DNA of 64,000 nucleotides, taken from Halosimplex halobium (lineage in GTDB: Archaea > Halobacteriota > Halobacteria > Halobacteriales > Haloarculaceae). Below are positions 35,720 through 44,174 of the stretch, piece by piece; position 1 is the stretch's first letter; the number at the start of each line of letters is the position of its first letter. The stretch lies in NCBI RefSeq assembly GCF_051414055.1, contig NZ_JBLKNX010000003.1, positions 62,001 to 126,000 of the forward strand. Direction: 5' to 3'. The translations under genes were made by a program, and so were the position numbers. Below the pieces are notes generated by a model that saw nothing but the letters and a program-made list of their open reading frames with translations, was not told the DNA's origin and did not search any database.

Positions 35720-36442
35720 ATGGGTGTTTCAAACGCCGTTCGAAACCCGGGCTCGTACATCAGCAGGACGCTGGGTCTGTACAGGGCGCTGCTGACGGAC
35801 CCGGAGCGATTCTACGACGAGTACATCGGGACCCGGCGGGTCAAATCGGAGTTCGCGCTGGTGCTGGTCACCGGTCTGGTCGGTCTCGTGGGCAACTACC
35901 TGATGCTCCAGGAGTTGATCTTCCAGTTCGAGGGGTTCCAGTCGGTCGTCATCAACCAGCAGGTCCGGTTCCAGCTCCAGCAACGGGTCATCGAACCGCT
36001 GCTGGGGGCGTTCCTGCTGTGGATCTGGTTCGGGATCGGCATGTACTACGTCGCCTGGCTGTACACGACGATCGGGACGACCTACGTGACGATGAAGCGG
36101 ACGGCGTGGGCCCTGTTCCCGGTCCTGATCGGGAACATCATCCACACCGCGGCGATGGCCTACGCCTCGACGACACTGGAGGTCACCGAGGACGACATCA
36201 CGATCACGACGAGCATCGCCGACGAGGTGTCGTCGTTCGTCTGGTCGCAGGCCAGCGGTGAGACGGTCGTACTCGCCGCGACCGCCGTCGGGATCGTCTT
36301 CGCGCTGTGGACCGGATACATCGGCGCCTACGCGATCAAGGACGTGCGCGACCTGACGACGAGCGAGGCGTACAAGGTCGCCGCCGTCCCGACGGGTGGG
36401 TACGTGCTGTACATCGCGTACAGCGTCGTCACCGCGCTCTGA
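35720..36442 (+). CDS. Yip1-family membrane protein
   Basis: 240 residues with five hydrophobic segments (about 46-66, 95-120, 126-150, 173-200, 222-240). The opening NPGSYISRTLGLYRALLTDPERFYDEYI is typical of archaeal and bacterial Yip1-domain proteins, which often start with a region before the membrane part that mentions TDP(E/R)xF. It follows moxR by 22 nt with an AGGAGG ribosome-binding site, so the two are co-transcribed. Function of prokaryotic Yip1 proteins is unknown; a membrane role in the MoxR assembly is inferred from position. Confidence 0.7.
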   Translation: MGVSNAVRNPGSYISRTLGLYRALLTDPERFYDEYIGTRRVKSEFALVLVTGLVGLVGNYLMLQELIFQFEGFQSVVINQQVRFQLQQRVIEPLLGAFLLWIWFGIGMYYVAWLYTTIGTTYVTMKRTAWALFPVLIGNIIHTAAMAYASTTLEVTEDDITITTSIADEVSSFVWSQASGETVVLAATAVGIVFALWTGYIGAYAIKDVRDLTTSEAYKVAAVPTGGYVLYIAYSVVTAL

Positions 36443-36448
36443 CGGAAG

Positions 36449-36458
36449 AATTAAGAAG
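36449..36458 (+). promoter_or_regulatory. TATA box of the Opp/Dpp permease operon
   Basis: AATTAAGAAG sits 23-32 nt before the ATG at 36481 and just after the Yip1 stop, giving the transporter operon its own, probably leaderless, start. Confidence 0.45.
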
Positions 36459-36480
36459 TTGTGATACACCAACACACACT

Positions 36481-37503
36481 ATGAACTATTACATACGGCG
36501 ATTCGGGCAAGCGATCGTGACGTTCCTCGTGGGGATGTTCATCACGTTCGCGCTGTACCGACTCGTACCGGGTGGGCCGGTCCAGGCGATCATCGCCGAC
36601 CGGGTCCAGCAGATGCAACAGCGCGGCCAGCCGGTCGACACGCAGGAGGTCGCCGACATGGCCGAACAACTGACGGGGATCAACCCCGACACGCCGATCC
36701 CGATCGCCTTCTACGAGTGGATCCGGGACATCATCCTCTACCAGGACTTCGGGGAGTCGATCCTGTTCCAGGACCCCGTCTTCGACATCCTGTTCCGCGG
36801 GATGCCGTGGTCGATCTTCCTGAGCGTCTACGGCCTCCTGCTGGGCTTTACCGCCACCATCGCGGTGGGCGTGTTCATGGCCTGGCACGAGGGGACCAAG
36901 ATCGACTCCGGGCTGACGGTGTTCGTGCTCGTGATGCGGTCGATCCCCTACTACGTGGCCGCGATCGTGATGCTGTCGGTACTGGCGTTCCAGTGGGGCC
37001 TGTTCCCGACCGGCGGTCGCGCGCCGCCGGCGGCGACGCCCGGCTTCAACATCGAGTACATGGTGGGGATCGCCAGACACGCCGCGTTGCCCATCCTCTC
37101 GAACTTCATCGTCGGCTTCGCCGGCGGGGCCATCGGGATGCGGGCGCTGACCGTCCGCGTCATCGGCGGTGACTATCTCCGGTCGGCGCGGCTGCGCGGC
37201 CTCGGCACGAACCGCATCCTGACGCGGTACCTGACCCGCAACTCCATCCTCCCGATCTACACCGGGTTCATGCTCGGCATCGCGGGGATGTTCAGCTCGA
37301 ACGTCATCACGGAACAGATCTTCCAGTACCACGGCGTCGGCTGGTTCATGCTCGAGGCGGCGGTCAACCAGGACTACCCGCTCGTGATGGCCGCGTTCGT
37401 GTTCTTCTCGGGCATCACCGTGACGGCGATCCTGATCGCCGACCTCACCTACGGGCTCATCGACCCGCGGGCCGGGACCGGCGCGTCGAGGGAGAGCTTC
37501 TAA
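36481..37503 (+). CDS. ABC transporter permease, DppB/OppB type
   Basis: 340 residues. The N terminus (YYIRRFGQAIVTFLVGMFITFALYRLVPGGP) is the standard DppB first helix, containing RLVPGGP. Six helices follow in the usual pattern, with the cytoplasmic EAA-like loop DYLRSARLRGLGTNRILTRYLTRN that docks onto the ATPases. It forms the transport channel with the DppC-type protein; the downstream ATG is 2 nt after its stop. In context it likely imports oligosaccharides, but peptides cannot be excluded. Confidence 0.9.
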   Translation: MNYYIRRFGQAIVTFLVGMFITFALYRLVPGGPVQAIIADRVQQMQQRGQPVDTQEVADMAEQLTGINPDTPIPIAFYEWIRDIILYQDFGESILFQDPVFDILFRGMPWSIFLSVYGLLLGFTATIAVGVFMAWHEGTKIDSGLTVFVLVMRSIPYYVAAIVMLSVLAFQWGLFPTGGRAPPAATPGFNIEYMVGIARHAALPILSNFIVGFAGGAIGMRALTVRVIGGDYLRSARLRGLGTNRILTRYLTRNSILPIYTGFMLGIAGMFSSNVITEQIFQYHGVGWFMLEAAVNQDYPLVMAAFVFFSGITVTAILIADLTYGLIDPRAGTGASRESF

Positions 37504-37505
37504 CG

Positions 37506-38531
37506 ATGTCCGAGAAAAACCCACAGAGCGACGGAGGCGTCACGCAGGAAAGCATCTTCGGGAGCGACGAGGAGGTCGAACGGCGCCGGACGCCGCCGGC
37601 CGAGCGCGCCCGCCGCGCGTTCGACTTCTACATCGCGACGCCGTTCCGCGTCGCGTGGTCGGACTGGCGAACTCGCATCGGCGGCGTCGGCGTCCTGTTT
37701 TACCTGCTGATGGGCACTGTCGGCGTCTGGCTGGTGCCGCCGCCACAGATCAACGAGGGGCCGTACTACCTCCAGCCGTTCGTCGACTGGTCGATGCCGC
37801 TGGGCACCGACAACCTCGGGCGCGGCGTCTTCAAGACGCTCGTCCACTCGACGCCGGCGATGATGAAGATGGCGCTGGCCGGGATCGTCTTCTCGGTCGG
37901 CGTCGCGGTGCTCGTCGGGATGATCGCGGGCTACAAGGGCGGCGTCATCGACACGGTCCTGATGACGATCGCCGACGTGTTCATCACGCTGCCGGGCCTG
38001 CCGCTGATCATCGTCCTCGCGGCGATCTTCTCGCCGGAGGACCCCTTCATCGTCGGGACCATCATCGCCATCGACCAGTGGCCGGGACTGGCCAGGATGT
38101 TGCGCTCGCAGGTGCTGTCCTTGCGCGAGGAGGACTTCGTCGAGGCGGCCCGGTCGATCGGGCTCTCGACGCCGACGATCGTCGGCCAGGAGCTCGTCCC
38201 GAAGGTCGCGCCGTTCGTGCTCGTCTCCGCGGCGGGCGCCGCGGTCGCGGTCATCTTCCAGTCGGTCGCGCTGTACTTCATCGGCGTGCTCCCCTTTAGC
38301 TCGTTCAACTGGGGCGTGATGATGCAGCTGGCCTACGAGCAGGGCAACGCGATCTCGGCGCCGGGCCGCGCGGGCCACTGGATGCTGTTCCCGCTGCTGG
38401 CCATCTCGGGCGTGAGCTTCTCGCTGATCCTCTTCTCGCAGGGGCTCGACCGGGTGTTCAACCCGCGCCTGCTGGCGCGCCACTCCGAGACTGTCCCGGA
38501 GGACGAACAGGACGGGGCGGGTGACCTGTGA
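37506..38531 (+). CDS. ABC transporter permease, DppC/OppC type
   Basis: 341 residues. An acidic N-terminal tail (~1-45) precedes the first helix, and MPLGTDNLGRGVFKTLVHSTP is the DppC signature after it. The EAA-like loop is EDFVEAARSIGLSTPTIVGQELVPK. C-terminal SLILFSQGLDRVFNPR is typical. It pairs with the upstream permease (2-nt gap). A 13-codon frame starts on the last base of its stop codon (see findings), followed by the first ATPase gene. Confidence 0.9.
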   Translation: MSEKNPQSDGGVTQESIFGSDEEVERRRTPPAERARRAFDFYIATPFRVAWSDWRTRIGGVGVLFYLLMGTVGVWLVPPPQINEGPYYLQPFVDWSMPLGTDNLGRGVFKTLVHSTPAMMKMALAGIVFSVGVAVLVGMIAGYKGGVIDTVLMTIADVFITLPGLPLIIVLAAIFSPEDPFIVGTIIAIDQWPGLARMLRSQVLSLREEDFVEAARSIGLSTPTIVGQELVPKVAPFVLVSAAGAAVAVIFQSVALYFIGVLPFSSFNWGVMMQLAYEQGNAISAPGRAGHWMLFPLLAISGVSFSLILFSQGLDRVFNPRLLARHSETVPEDEQDGAGDL

Positions 38532-38573
38532 TGCCCGCTCGCGAACCGACCCGACGACCGGAGGTGAACTGAC

Positions 38574-39719
38574 ATGGCAATCGGACAACCGGACCAATCG
38601 AGCGAGGAGGAGACGACGGAGACCGACGAACCCGACGAGGACATCGTCATGAGCGTCGAGGACGCCCGCGTGCAGTTCGGGATGTCCCGGGGGCAGGCCT
38701 GGGTGCTCAACGACGTGAGCCTGGACATCCGCCGCGAGGAGATCCTCGCCGTCGTCGGCGAGTCCGGCTCGGGCAAGTCGATGTTCGCCGCCGCGCTGAT
38801 GGACGCCGTCGAGGACCCCGGCCACCTCTCGGGCGACGTGACCTACTACCCCCGTGAGGACGAGGGTACTGACACCCCGAGCGCCGACCAGATCGGCTCC
38901 TACGACGCCGTCGGCGACGACTCGATCGACGTGCTCGGGATGAGCGAGGGCGAGCTGAAGAACTTCCGCTGGGAGGAGGTCTCGATGGTCTTCCAGGGGG
39001 CGATGAACTCGTTCAATCCCACGATGAAGATCAAGGGCCACTTCCACGAGACCATCCAGGCCCACAACGCCGTCCTCGACGAGCGGATGGACCACGTCCG
39101 GGATCTGTTCGAGGCGCTGCACCTGGACCCCGACCGCGTGATGAACTCCTACCCCCACGAGCTGTCGGGCGGGATGAAACAGCGCGCGCTCATCGCGCTC
39201 GCGCTGGTGCTCGAACCGGAGGTGCTCGTGATGGACGAGCCGACCGCGGCGCTGGATCTTTTGATGCAGCGGTCGATCATCTCGATGCTCCGGGAGCTGC
39301 GCGACGAGTTCGAGCTGACCATCGTCTTCATCACGCACGACCTGCCGCTGGTCGCGGGCCTGTCGGACCGCATCGGCGTGATGTACTCCTTCGAGTTCAT
39401 CGAGGTGGGCGACACGCGTTCGCTGCTGAAGGACGCGGCCCACCCCTACACCCGGGCGCTGTTGCGCTCGGTTCCGAGCATCGAGTCGGACATCGACGCG
39501 ATGGAGCCCATCGAGGGCGCGCGCCCGGACCCGGTGAACATCCCGACGGGGTGTTCGTTCCACCCGCGGTGTCCGATCGCCGACGACCGCTGTGAGATCG
39601 AGGACCCCGACCTCGTGACGGTCGACGAGGACCACGAGGCGGCGTGTTTCTATTCGGACCAGGCCCGCAACGAGCTGTCCTACAACCTCGACCACGGGAC
39701 CACGGAGGACGACAGATGA
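38574..39719 (+). CDS. ABC transporter ATP-binding protein, OppD/DppD type
   Basis: 381 residues. Walker A GESGSGKSMF, signature LSGGMKQRALIALAL, Walker B VLVMDEPTAALD, switch His in VFITHDLPL. The C-terminal tail holds the Cys-rich CSFHPRCPIADDRCEIEDP motif typical of Opp/Dpp ATPases, where it can bind an iron-sulfur cluster. An acidic insert (YYPREDEGTDTPSADQIGSY) follows the Walker A region. GGAGGTGA lies 8 nt upstream of the ATG. Its stop overlaps the next start (ATGA). Confidence 0.92.
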   Translation: MAIGQPDQSSEEETTETDEPDEDIVMSVEDARVQFGMSRGQAWVLNDVSLDIRREEILAVVGESGSGKSMFAAALMDAVEDPGHLSGDVTYYPREDEGTDTPSADQIGSYDAVGDDSIDVLGMSEGELKNFRWEEVSMVFQGAMNSFNPTMKIKGHFHETIQAHNAVLDERMDHVRDLFEALHLDPDRVMNSYPHELSGGMKQRALIALALVLEPEVLVMDEPTAALDLLMQRSIISMLRELRDEFELTIVFITHDLPLVAGLSDRIGVMYSFEFIEVGDTRSLLKDAAHPYTRALLRSVPSIESDIDAMEPIEGARPDPVNIPTGCSFHPRCPIADDRCEIEDPDLVTVDEDHEAACFYSDQARNELSYNLDHGTTEDDR

Positions 39720-40894
39720 GCACAGACGAACCCACGGCCGACGACGTGACGGCCGACGACGCGGCCGTCGACGAGGAATCGAGCGACGAACCGATCCTGT
39801 CGGTCGAGGACGTGAACGTCCACTACACGCCCGGCGGGATCGTCAAGCGGGCGCTGACCGACAAGAAGGTCCGCGCGGTCGACGGCGTCAGTTTCGACCT
39901 CTACGACAACGACATCGTCGTGCTGGTCGGCGAGTCGGGCTGTGGCAAGACCACGCTCGGCAAGACCGCGATCGGCCTCGAACAGCCCACCAGCGGGACG
40001 GTCTCCTACCGCGGCCAGGACATCTGGGACGCCAAGTCCAACCCGCGTGACGCGGACATCGAGTTCACCGAGATCCGCCGCGCGATGCAGATCATCCACC
40101 AGGACCCCGCGAACGCCCTGAACTCCTCGCGGCGGGTCAAGGCGATCCTCTCGGACCCGCTCAAGAAGTACCGGACCGAGCTGGGGCCCAAGGAGCGGGA
40201 GGACACGATCTATCGCTTCCTGGAGTACGTGGACATGATGCCGCCGGAGGACTACGCCGAGCGCTACCCCCACCAGCTGTCCGGCGGGGAGAAACAGCGG
40301 GTCGCTCTGGGGCGGGCGCTGCTGATGAACCCGGACGTGATCCTCGCCGACGAGGCCATCTCGGCGCTGGACGTGAGCCTCCGTGTCGGGATGATGGACC
40401 TGATCCTCGACCTGCAGGACACCTTCGACACGTCCTATATCTTCATCAGTCACGACCTGGCGAACGCCCGCTACCTCGCCAAGCGCGCGGGCGGCCGCAT
40501 CGCCATCATGTACCTCGGGGAGATCGTCGAGATCGGGCCGCCCGAGGAGATCCTCCAGAACCCAACGCACCCGTACACGAAGGTCCTGAAGTGGTCGACG
40601 CCGACCGTCGACCCGGACCTAGCGAAACAGCGCATCCAGGAGGACCCGCCGGTCCGCAAGGTCGACGTGCCGGACCCCGAGGACCCGCCCTCGGGCTGCA
40701 AGTTCCACACGCGCTGCCCGGAGGCCCGCGAGGTCTGCACGCAGGAGGAGCCCGAGCTGTTCGACACCGCCGGCGAGAGCGACGCCGCCTGCTTCCGGGC
40801 GCTGGAGACCCACGAGTACTGGAACAGCGCGGAACTGGTCGACGCCGACGAGGACGAGTACGACGCCCAGGAGTCGGCGAGCTTCGGCGACTGA
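39716..40894 (+). CDS. ABC transporter ATP-binding protein, OppF/DppF type
   Basis: 392 residues, starting in an ATGA overlap with the upstream ATPase. An acidic N-terminal extension (~1-25) is followed by Walker A GESGCGKTTLGK, signature LSGGEKQRVALGRAL and Walker B VILADEAISALDVSLR. The Walker B region has DEA where most ABC ATPases have DEP, an unusual but conservative change next to the catalytic Glu. The C-terminal Cys motif CKFHTRCPEAREVCTQEEPE is present. It completes the transporter; no binding protein is encoded in this operon, so the lipoproteins at 26563 and 28848 are the likely partners. Confidence 0.92.
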   Translation: MSTDEPTADDVTADDAAVDEESSDEPILSVEDVNVHYTPGGIVKRALTDKKVRAVDGVSFDLYDNDIVVLVGESGCGKTTLGKTAIGLEQPTSGTVSYRGQDIWDAKSNPRDADIEFTEIRRAMQIIHQDPANALNSSRRVKAILSDPLKKYRTELGPKEREDTIYRFLEYVDMMPPEDYAERYPHQLSGGEKQRVALGRALLMNPDVILADEAISALDVSLRVGMMDLILDLQDTFDTSYIFISHDLANARYLAKRAGGRIAIMYLGEIVEIGPPEEILQNPTHPYTKVLKWSTPTVDPDLAKQRIQEDPPVRKVDVPDPEDPPSGCKFHTRCPEAREVCTQEEPELFDTAGESDAACFRALETHEYWNSAELVDADEDEYDAQESASFGD

Positions 40895-40953
40895 GCCGGC
40901 CGCGGACGCGTTTCGTTCCGGTCGCGCCCTCCCATATAGCTTCTGCGCTCGCC

Positions 40954-40975
40954 CGGAAAGCAAATCTTATTTCCG
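40954..40975 (+). promoter_or_regulatory. Thermosome promoter with inverted repeat over the TATA region
   Basis: CGGAAA (40954-40959) and TTTCCG (40970-40975) are perfect inverted repeats separated by GCAAATCTTA, which contains the TATA-like AAATCTTAT. The ATG is 22 nt downstream. A repressor bound here would block TBP, which fits heat-shock control, but no regulator is identified. Confidence 0.45.
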
Positions 40976-40997
40976 CCAGACGCGGTTGTGAGCACAC

Positions 40998-42695
40998 ATG
41001 GCACAACAGATGGCCGACGGACCGATGGTGGTCCTCTCCGACGAGAGCCAGCGCACGTCGGGCGAGGACGCCCGGTCGATGAATCTCGAAGCGGGGCGCG
41101 CAGTCGCGGAGACGATCCGGACGACCCTCGGCCCGCGAGGGATGGACAAGATGCTCGTCGACCAGGGCGGCAACGTCGTCGTCACGAACGACGGCGTGAC
41201 GCTGCTGGAGGAGATGGACGTCGACCATCCCGCCGCCGACATGGTCGTCGACGTGGCGACCACACAGGAGGAGGAGGTCGGCGACGGCACCACCTCCGCA
41301 GTCGTCCTCGCCGGCGCGCTCCTCTCGAACGCCGAGGAACTCCTCGAACAGGACATCCACCCCACCTCCATCGTCTCGGGCTACCGCCACGCCGCCGAGG
41401 CGGTCACCGAGGTGTTCGAGGACATCGCGACCGAGGTCGACCCCGACGACACCGAGGTGCTCGAACAGGTCGCCGGCACCGCGATGACCGGCAAGGGCGC
41501 CGAGACCGCCAAGGACCTCCTCTCGTCGATGGTCGTCTCCGCCGTCCGCGCGGCCGTCCGCGAGGACGGCACCGTCGACCAGAACGCCGTCGACGTGCGC
41601 CAGTTCTACGGCGCCTCCATCGAGGACTCCGAGTTCGTCGAGGGCGTCCTCTTCGACATCGAGCCGGTCCACCAGAACATGAGCAGTGAGCTCTCCGACG
41701 CCGATGTCCTCGTCTACGAGGGCGACATCGAGGTCTCCGAGACGGAGATCGGCGCCGAGGCGTCGGTCGGCGACATGGACGACCTCCAGGGGTTCGTCGA
41801 ACTCGAACAGTCTGAGCTCGCCGACAAGGTCGACAAGATCGTCGAAGCGGGGGCCGACGTGGTGCTCGCCGACGGCGGCATCGACGAGTACGCCGCCGAG
41901 CTGCTCGTCGAGAACGGCATCACCGCCTTCCGCCGGGTCGACGACGACAAGCGCAAGCGCGTCGCGGCCGCCACCGGCGCCGAGCGCGTCGGCGACCTGG
42001 AGCTGCTGACGGCCGACCACCTCGGCCACGCCGGCCGCGTCTCCGAGCGGGTCATCCGCGACCGCACCGTCCGCCGACAGGCCGACCACGAGTCGACCAT
42101 CGTCTTCAGTGACCTGCCGGACGCCGACGTGGGGACGATCCTCCTCCGCGGCGGTACCGAGCACGTCCTCGACGAGGTCGAGCGCGCCGTCGTCGACAGC
42201 GTCGGCGTCGTCTCGGCCGCCCTCGAAGACGGCTACGTTCTCCCGGGCGGCGGCGCCCCGGAGATCGAGGCGTCGCTCGCGCTCCGCGAGGAGGCCGACT
42301 CCGTCGAGGGCCGCGAGCAGCTCGCCGTCGAGGCGTTCGCCGAGGCCTTCGAGGACGGCCCGCGCACCCTCGCCGAGAACGCCGGTCACGACGCCATCGA
42401 CGCGCTGGTCGACATGACCGCCCGCCACGACGCGGGCGACGTGAACGTCGGCATCGACGCCGACACCGGCGAACTCGTCGAGATGTTCGACGACGGCGTC
42501 GTCGAGCCGCTGCGCGTCAAGACGACGGCCGTCAACTCCGCCGTCGACGCCGCGACGATGATCCTCCGCATCGACGACGTGATCTCCGCCGGCGACCTCT
42601 CGGTCGGCGGCGAGGACGAGGACGAAGGCGGTCCGGGCGGCGCCCCCGGCGGCGGCATGGGCGGTATGGGCGGCGGCATGGGCGGCATGATGTAA
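40998..42695 (+). CDS. Thermosome (group II chaperonin) subunit
   Basis: 565 residues. Group II chaperonin hallmarks: RTTLGPRGMDKMLVD near residue 40, NDGVTLLEEMDVDHPAADM, GDGTTSAVVLAGALL (with the catalytic Asp), and late GGGAPEIEASLALREEA. It ends in a Gly/Met tail (GGGMGGMGGGMGGMM) usual for haloarchaeal thermosomes. It forms an ATP-driven double-ring folding chamber in the cytoplasm. It stands alone, separated from the ABC operon by 103 nt with its own promoter. Confidence 0.97.
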   Translation: MAQQMADGPMVVLSDESQRTSGEDARSMNLEAGRAVAETIRTTLGPRGMDKMLVDQGGNVVVTNDGVTLLEEMDVDHPAADMVVDVATTQEEEVGDGTTSAVVLAGALLSNAEELLEQDIHPTSIVSGYRHAAEAVTEVFEDIATEVDPDDTEVLEQVAGTAMTGKGAETAKDLLSSMVVSAVRAAVREDGTVDQNAVDVRQFYGASIEDSEFVEGVLFDIEPVHQNMSSELSDADVLVYEGDIEVSETEIGAEASVGDMDDLQGFVELEQSELADKVDKIVEAGADVVLADGGIDEYAAELLVENGITAFRRVDDDKRKRVAAATGAERVGDLELLTADHLGHAGRVSERVIRDRTVRRQADHESTIVFSDLPDADVGTILLRGGTEHVLDEVERAVVDSVGVVSAALEDGYVLPGGGAPEIEASLALREEADSVEGREQLAVEAFAEAFEDGPRTLAENAGHDAIDALVDMTARHDAGDVNVGIDADTGELVEMFDDGVVEPLRVKTTAVNSAVDAATMILRIDDVISAGDLSVGGEDEDEGGPGGAPGGGMGGMGGGMGGMM

Positions 42696-42703
42696 AAACC
42701 GGC

Positions 42704-42743
42704 TTTTATCCCACTTTTCTGTCCACTTTCGCACCCACTTTTT
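42704..42743 (+). terminator. T-rich terminator after the thermosome gene
   Basis: Three T runs (42704-42707, 42715-42718 and 42739-42743) directly follow the stop codon, as in archaeal intrinsic termination, which needs U-runs rather than a hairpin. A palindrome follows at 42745-42795. Confidence 0.5.
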
Positions 42744-42744
42744 C

Positions 42745-42795
42745 CGGCGGAGAGCTCCTCGCGGCCCGTAGGGCCGCTGCGGGGATCCTCCGCCG
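42745..42795. repeat. Nested palindrome downstream of the thermosome gene
   Basis: The outer arms are CGGCGGA (42745-42751) and TCCGCCG (42789-42795). The inner perfect hairpin is GCGGCCC-GTA-GGGCCGC (42761-42777). Confidence 0.6.
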
Positions 42796-43019
42796 CAAAA
42801 ACGTGGGGAAAAAGGCCGGACGACTCGCTCACTGCGTTCGCTCGCGTCCGGTGTCTCGCGGAGGGGCAACGACGCGAGGCTCGTCAGAGCTTGACTCTGA
42901 CGGAGAACCGCGCGCCTGCGGCGCGGGACGTTCTCTCACTATTTCCCGTCGTTCGCTATATCACGAGCATTCTCGGAGCTTCGGCCCCAATCCGGCGTCG
43001 CGTGTTGCGGCTCCAGCAT

Positions 43020-43069
43020 CCGGCGCCTTCGGCGCCGGTTCACCGAACTCGCGCGGAGCGCGAGTTCGG
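43020..43069. repeat. Two perfect hairpins with 3-nt loops
   Basis: CCGGCGCC-TTC-GGCGCCGG lies at 43020-43038. A 12-bp stem with a GGA loop lies at 43043-43069, with arms starting CCGAACTCGCGC. Confidence 0.65.
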
Positions 43070-43084
43070 CCTTTTTCGCCCACG

Positions 43085-43131
43085 TTTTTGGCGGAGGGGT
43101 GGGCGCGGTTTGCCCACCCCTCCGCGAAAAA
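43085..43131. repeat. Long inverted repeat at the 3' end of the iclR gene
   Basis: A 14-bp perfect stem (GCGGAGGGGTGGGC at 43091-43104, complement at 43112-43125) has a 7-nt loop. One unpaired base then separates it from TTTTT on the left (43085-43089) and AAAAA on the right (43127-43131). On the minus strand this gives U-runs right after the iclR stop, so it can end that transcript; the symmetry makes it usable from both sides. Confidence 0.6.
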
Positions 43132-43136
43132 GGTGG

Positions 43137-43898
43137 TTAGGAGTAGTTGTGCTCCAGTTCCACGACGTTCGCGGCGCCGAGGACGGCCTGGCGGAGCTCC
43201 TCGTAGAAGCGCTCGTCGTCGACGCGGTGGACGGGGCAGGAGACGCTGACGGCGGCGATGGCGCGGTCGTCGTCGTCGGTGATGGGCGCGGCGACACACC
43301 GGAGGCCGTTGAGCCGTTCCTCCTCGTCGATGGCGTAGCCCTGCTCGCGGATCTCGGCGAGTTCCTCGAAGAAGGCGTCGGGGTCGGTGATGGTGTGTTC
43401 GGTCTCGGCGGGCATGCCGTGGTCGTCGACGATCGCCTCGACCTCCTCCTCGGGGCGGAAGCCGAGGATGGCCTTGCCGAGGCCGGTGCAGTGGAGGTTG
43501 ACGCGTTTCCCCTCGTAGGTGTCGAGTTCGACGGCGTTGTCGCCCCGGGCCTGGTAGAGGTAGATGCCCTGGCCACCCTTCTCGACGAGGAGGTTGACGA
43601 GTTCGCCCGTCTCGTCGGCGAGCTTGTCGACCTCTGCGTGGGCGGCGTCGTAGATCTCGTTGCGCTTGCGCGCGTAGGCGCCCAGCCCGAGGAAGGCGAG
43701 GCCGATGTGGTACTCGTCGCCCTCCGTGACGACGTACTCGCGGTTGGCGAGCGTGTTGAGGTGGTTGTGGACCGCGCTCTTGCCCACGTCGACCCGCTTG
43801 GCGATCTCCGAGACGCCGGCCCCGTCGAGCTCCTGGATGATCTCGACGATCTGCAGCGTCCGGTCGACCGTCGTGACCGGGTGTTTCGGTTCGTCCAT
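43137..43898 (-). CDS. IclR-family transcriptional regulator (possible XacR-type)
   Basis: 253 residues. The N-terminal winged helix-turn-helix spans ~8-70 (TVDRTLQIVEIIQELDG, VSEIAKRVDVGKSAVHNHLNTL). The effector domain is at ~80-250 (IYLYQARGDNAVELDTYEGKRVNLHCTGLGKAIL, EERLNGLRCVAAPITDDDDRAIAAVSVSCP). IclR proteins sense small carbon compounds. In Haloferax volcanii the xylose/arabinose pathway regulator XacR belongs to this family; the next gene here encodes a XacD-like dehydratase, so a similar role is likely but not proven. Two inverted repeats in its promoter (43934-43966) suggest autoregulation. Confidence 0.85.
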   Translation of the reverse strand: MDEPKHPVTTVDRTLQIVEIIQELDGAGVSEIAKRVDVGKSAVHNHLNTLANREYVVTEGDEYHIGLAFLGLGAYARKRNEIYDAAHAEVDKLADETGELVNLLVEKGGQGIYLYQARGDNAVELDTYEGKRVNLHCTGLGKAILGFRPEEEVEAIVDDHGMPAETEHTITDPDAFFEELAEIREQGYAIDEEERLNGLRCVAAPITDDDDRAIAAVSVSCPVHRVDDERFYEELRQAVLGAANVVELEHNYS

Positions 43899-43933
43899 AC
43901 CTCACGGTTCGCGTCCCCGTACTTACCTGTTCT

Positions 43934-43966
43934 GTTCGGCTGAACTCCGTTCTGTATTCCAAGAAC
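43934..43966 (-). promoter_or_regulatory. Two inverted repeats in the iclR promoter
   Basis: GTTC-GGCT-GAAC lies at 43934-43945 and GTTCT-GTATTCCA-AGAAC at 43949-43966, 36-68 nt upstream of the start. Their shared GTTC/GAAC core suggests binding sites for one dimeric regulator, possibly the IclR protein itself. Confidence 0.4.
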
Positions 43967-44174
43967 CACGGTTCGGTCTCGGAAAACGTGCTCAGACCGC
44001 GATGTCGTCGTTCCAGAAGGAGAAACGCGTTCGGCGACGGGACTCCCGGGAAGTCCGAACAGCGGGCGAAACGAAGTGAGTCCGGGGCGTTCGACGGACG
44101 CCGAGCGTCGGTCGGCGAGTCCGGACCGGCTTACGGAGCCGGATCGAACACCGCCGGCGCAAGCTCCGGCGAGC

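Larger units (their letters stand above)
42696..43136. other. 441-bp region of terminators and palindromes, no gene seen
   Basis: The gap between the convergent thermosome and iclR genes is dominated by GC-rich hairpins (listed separately). Short open frames here are Arg/Ser-rich and unlike haloarchaeal proteins. Confidence 0.6.
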
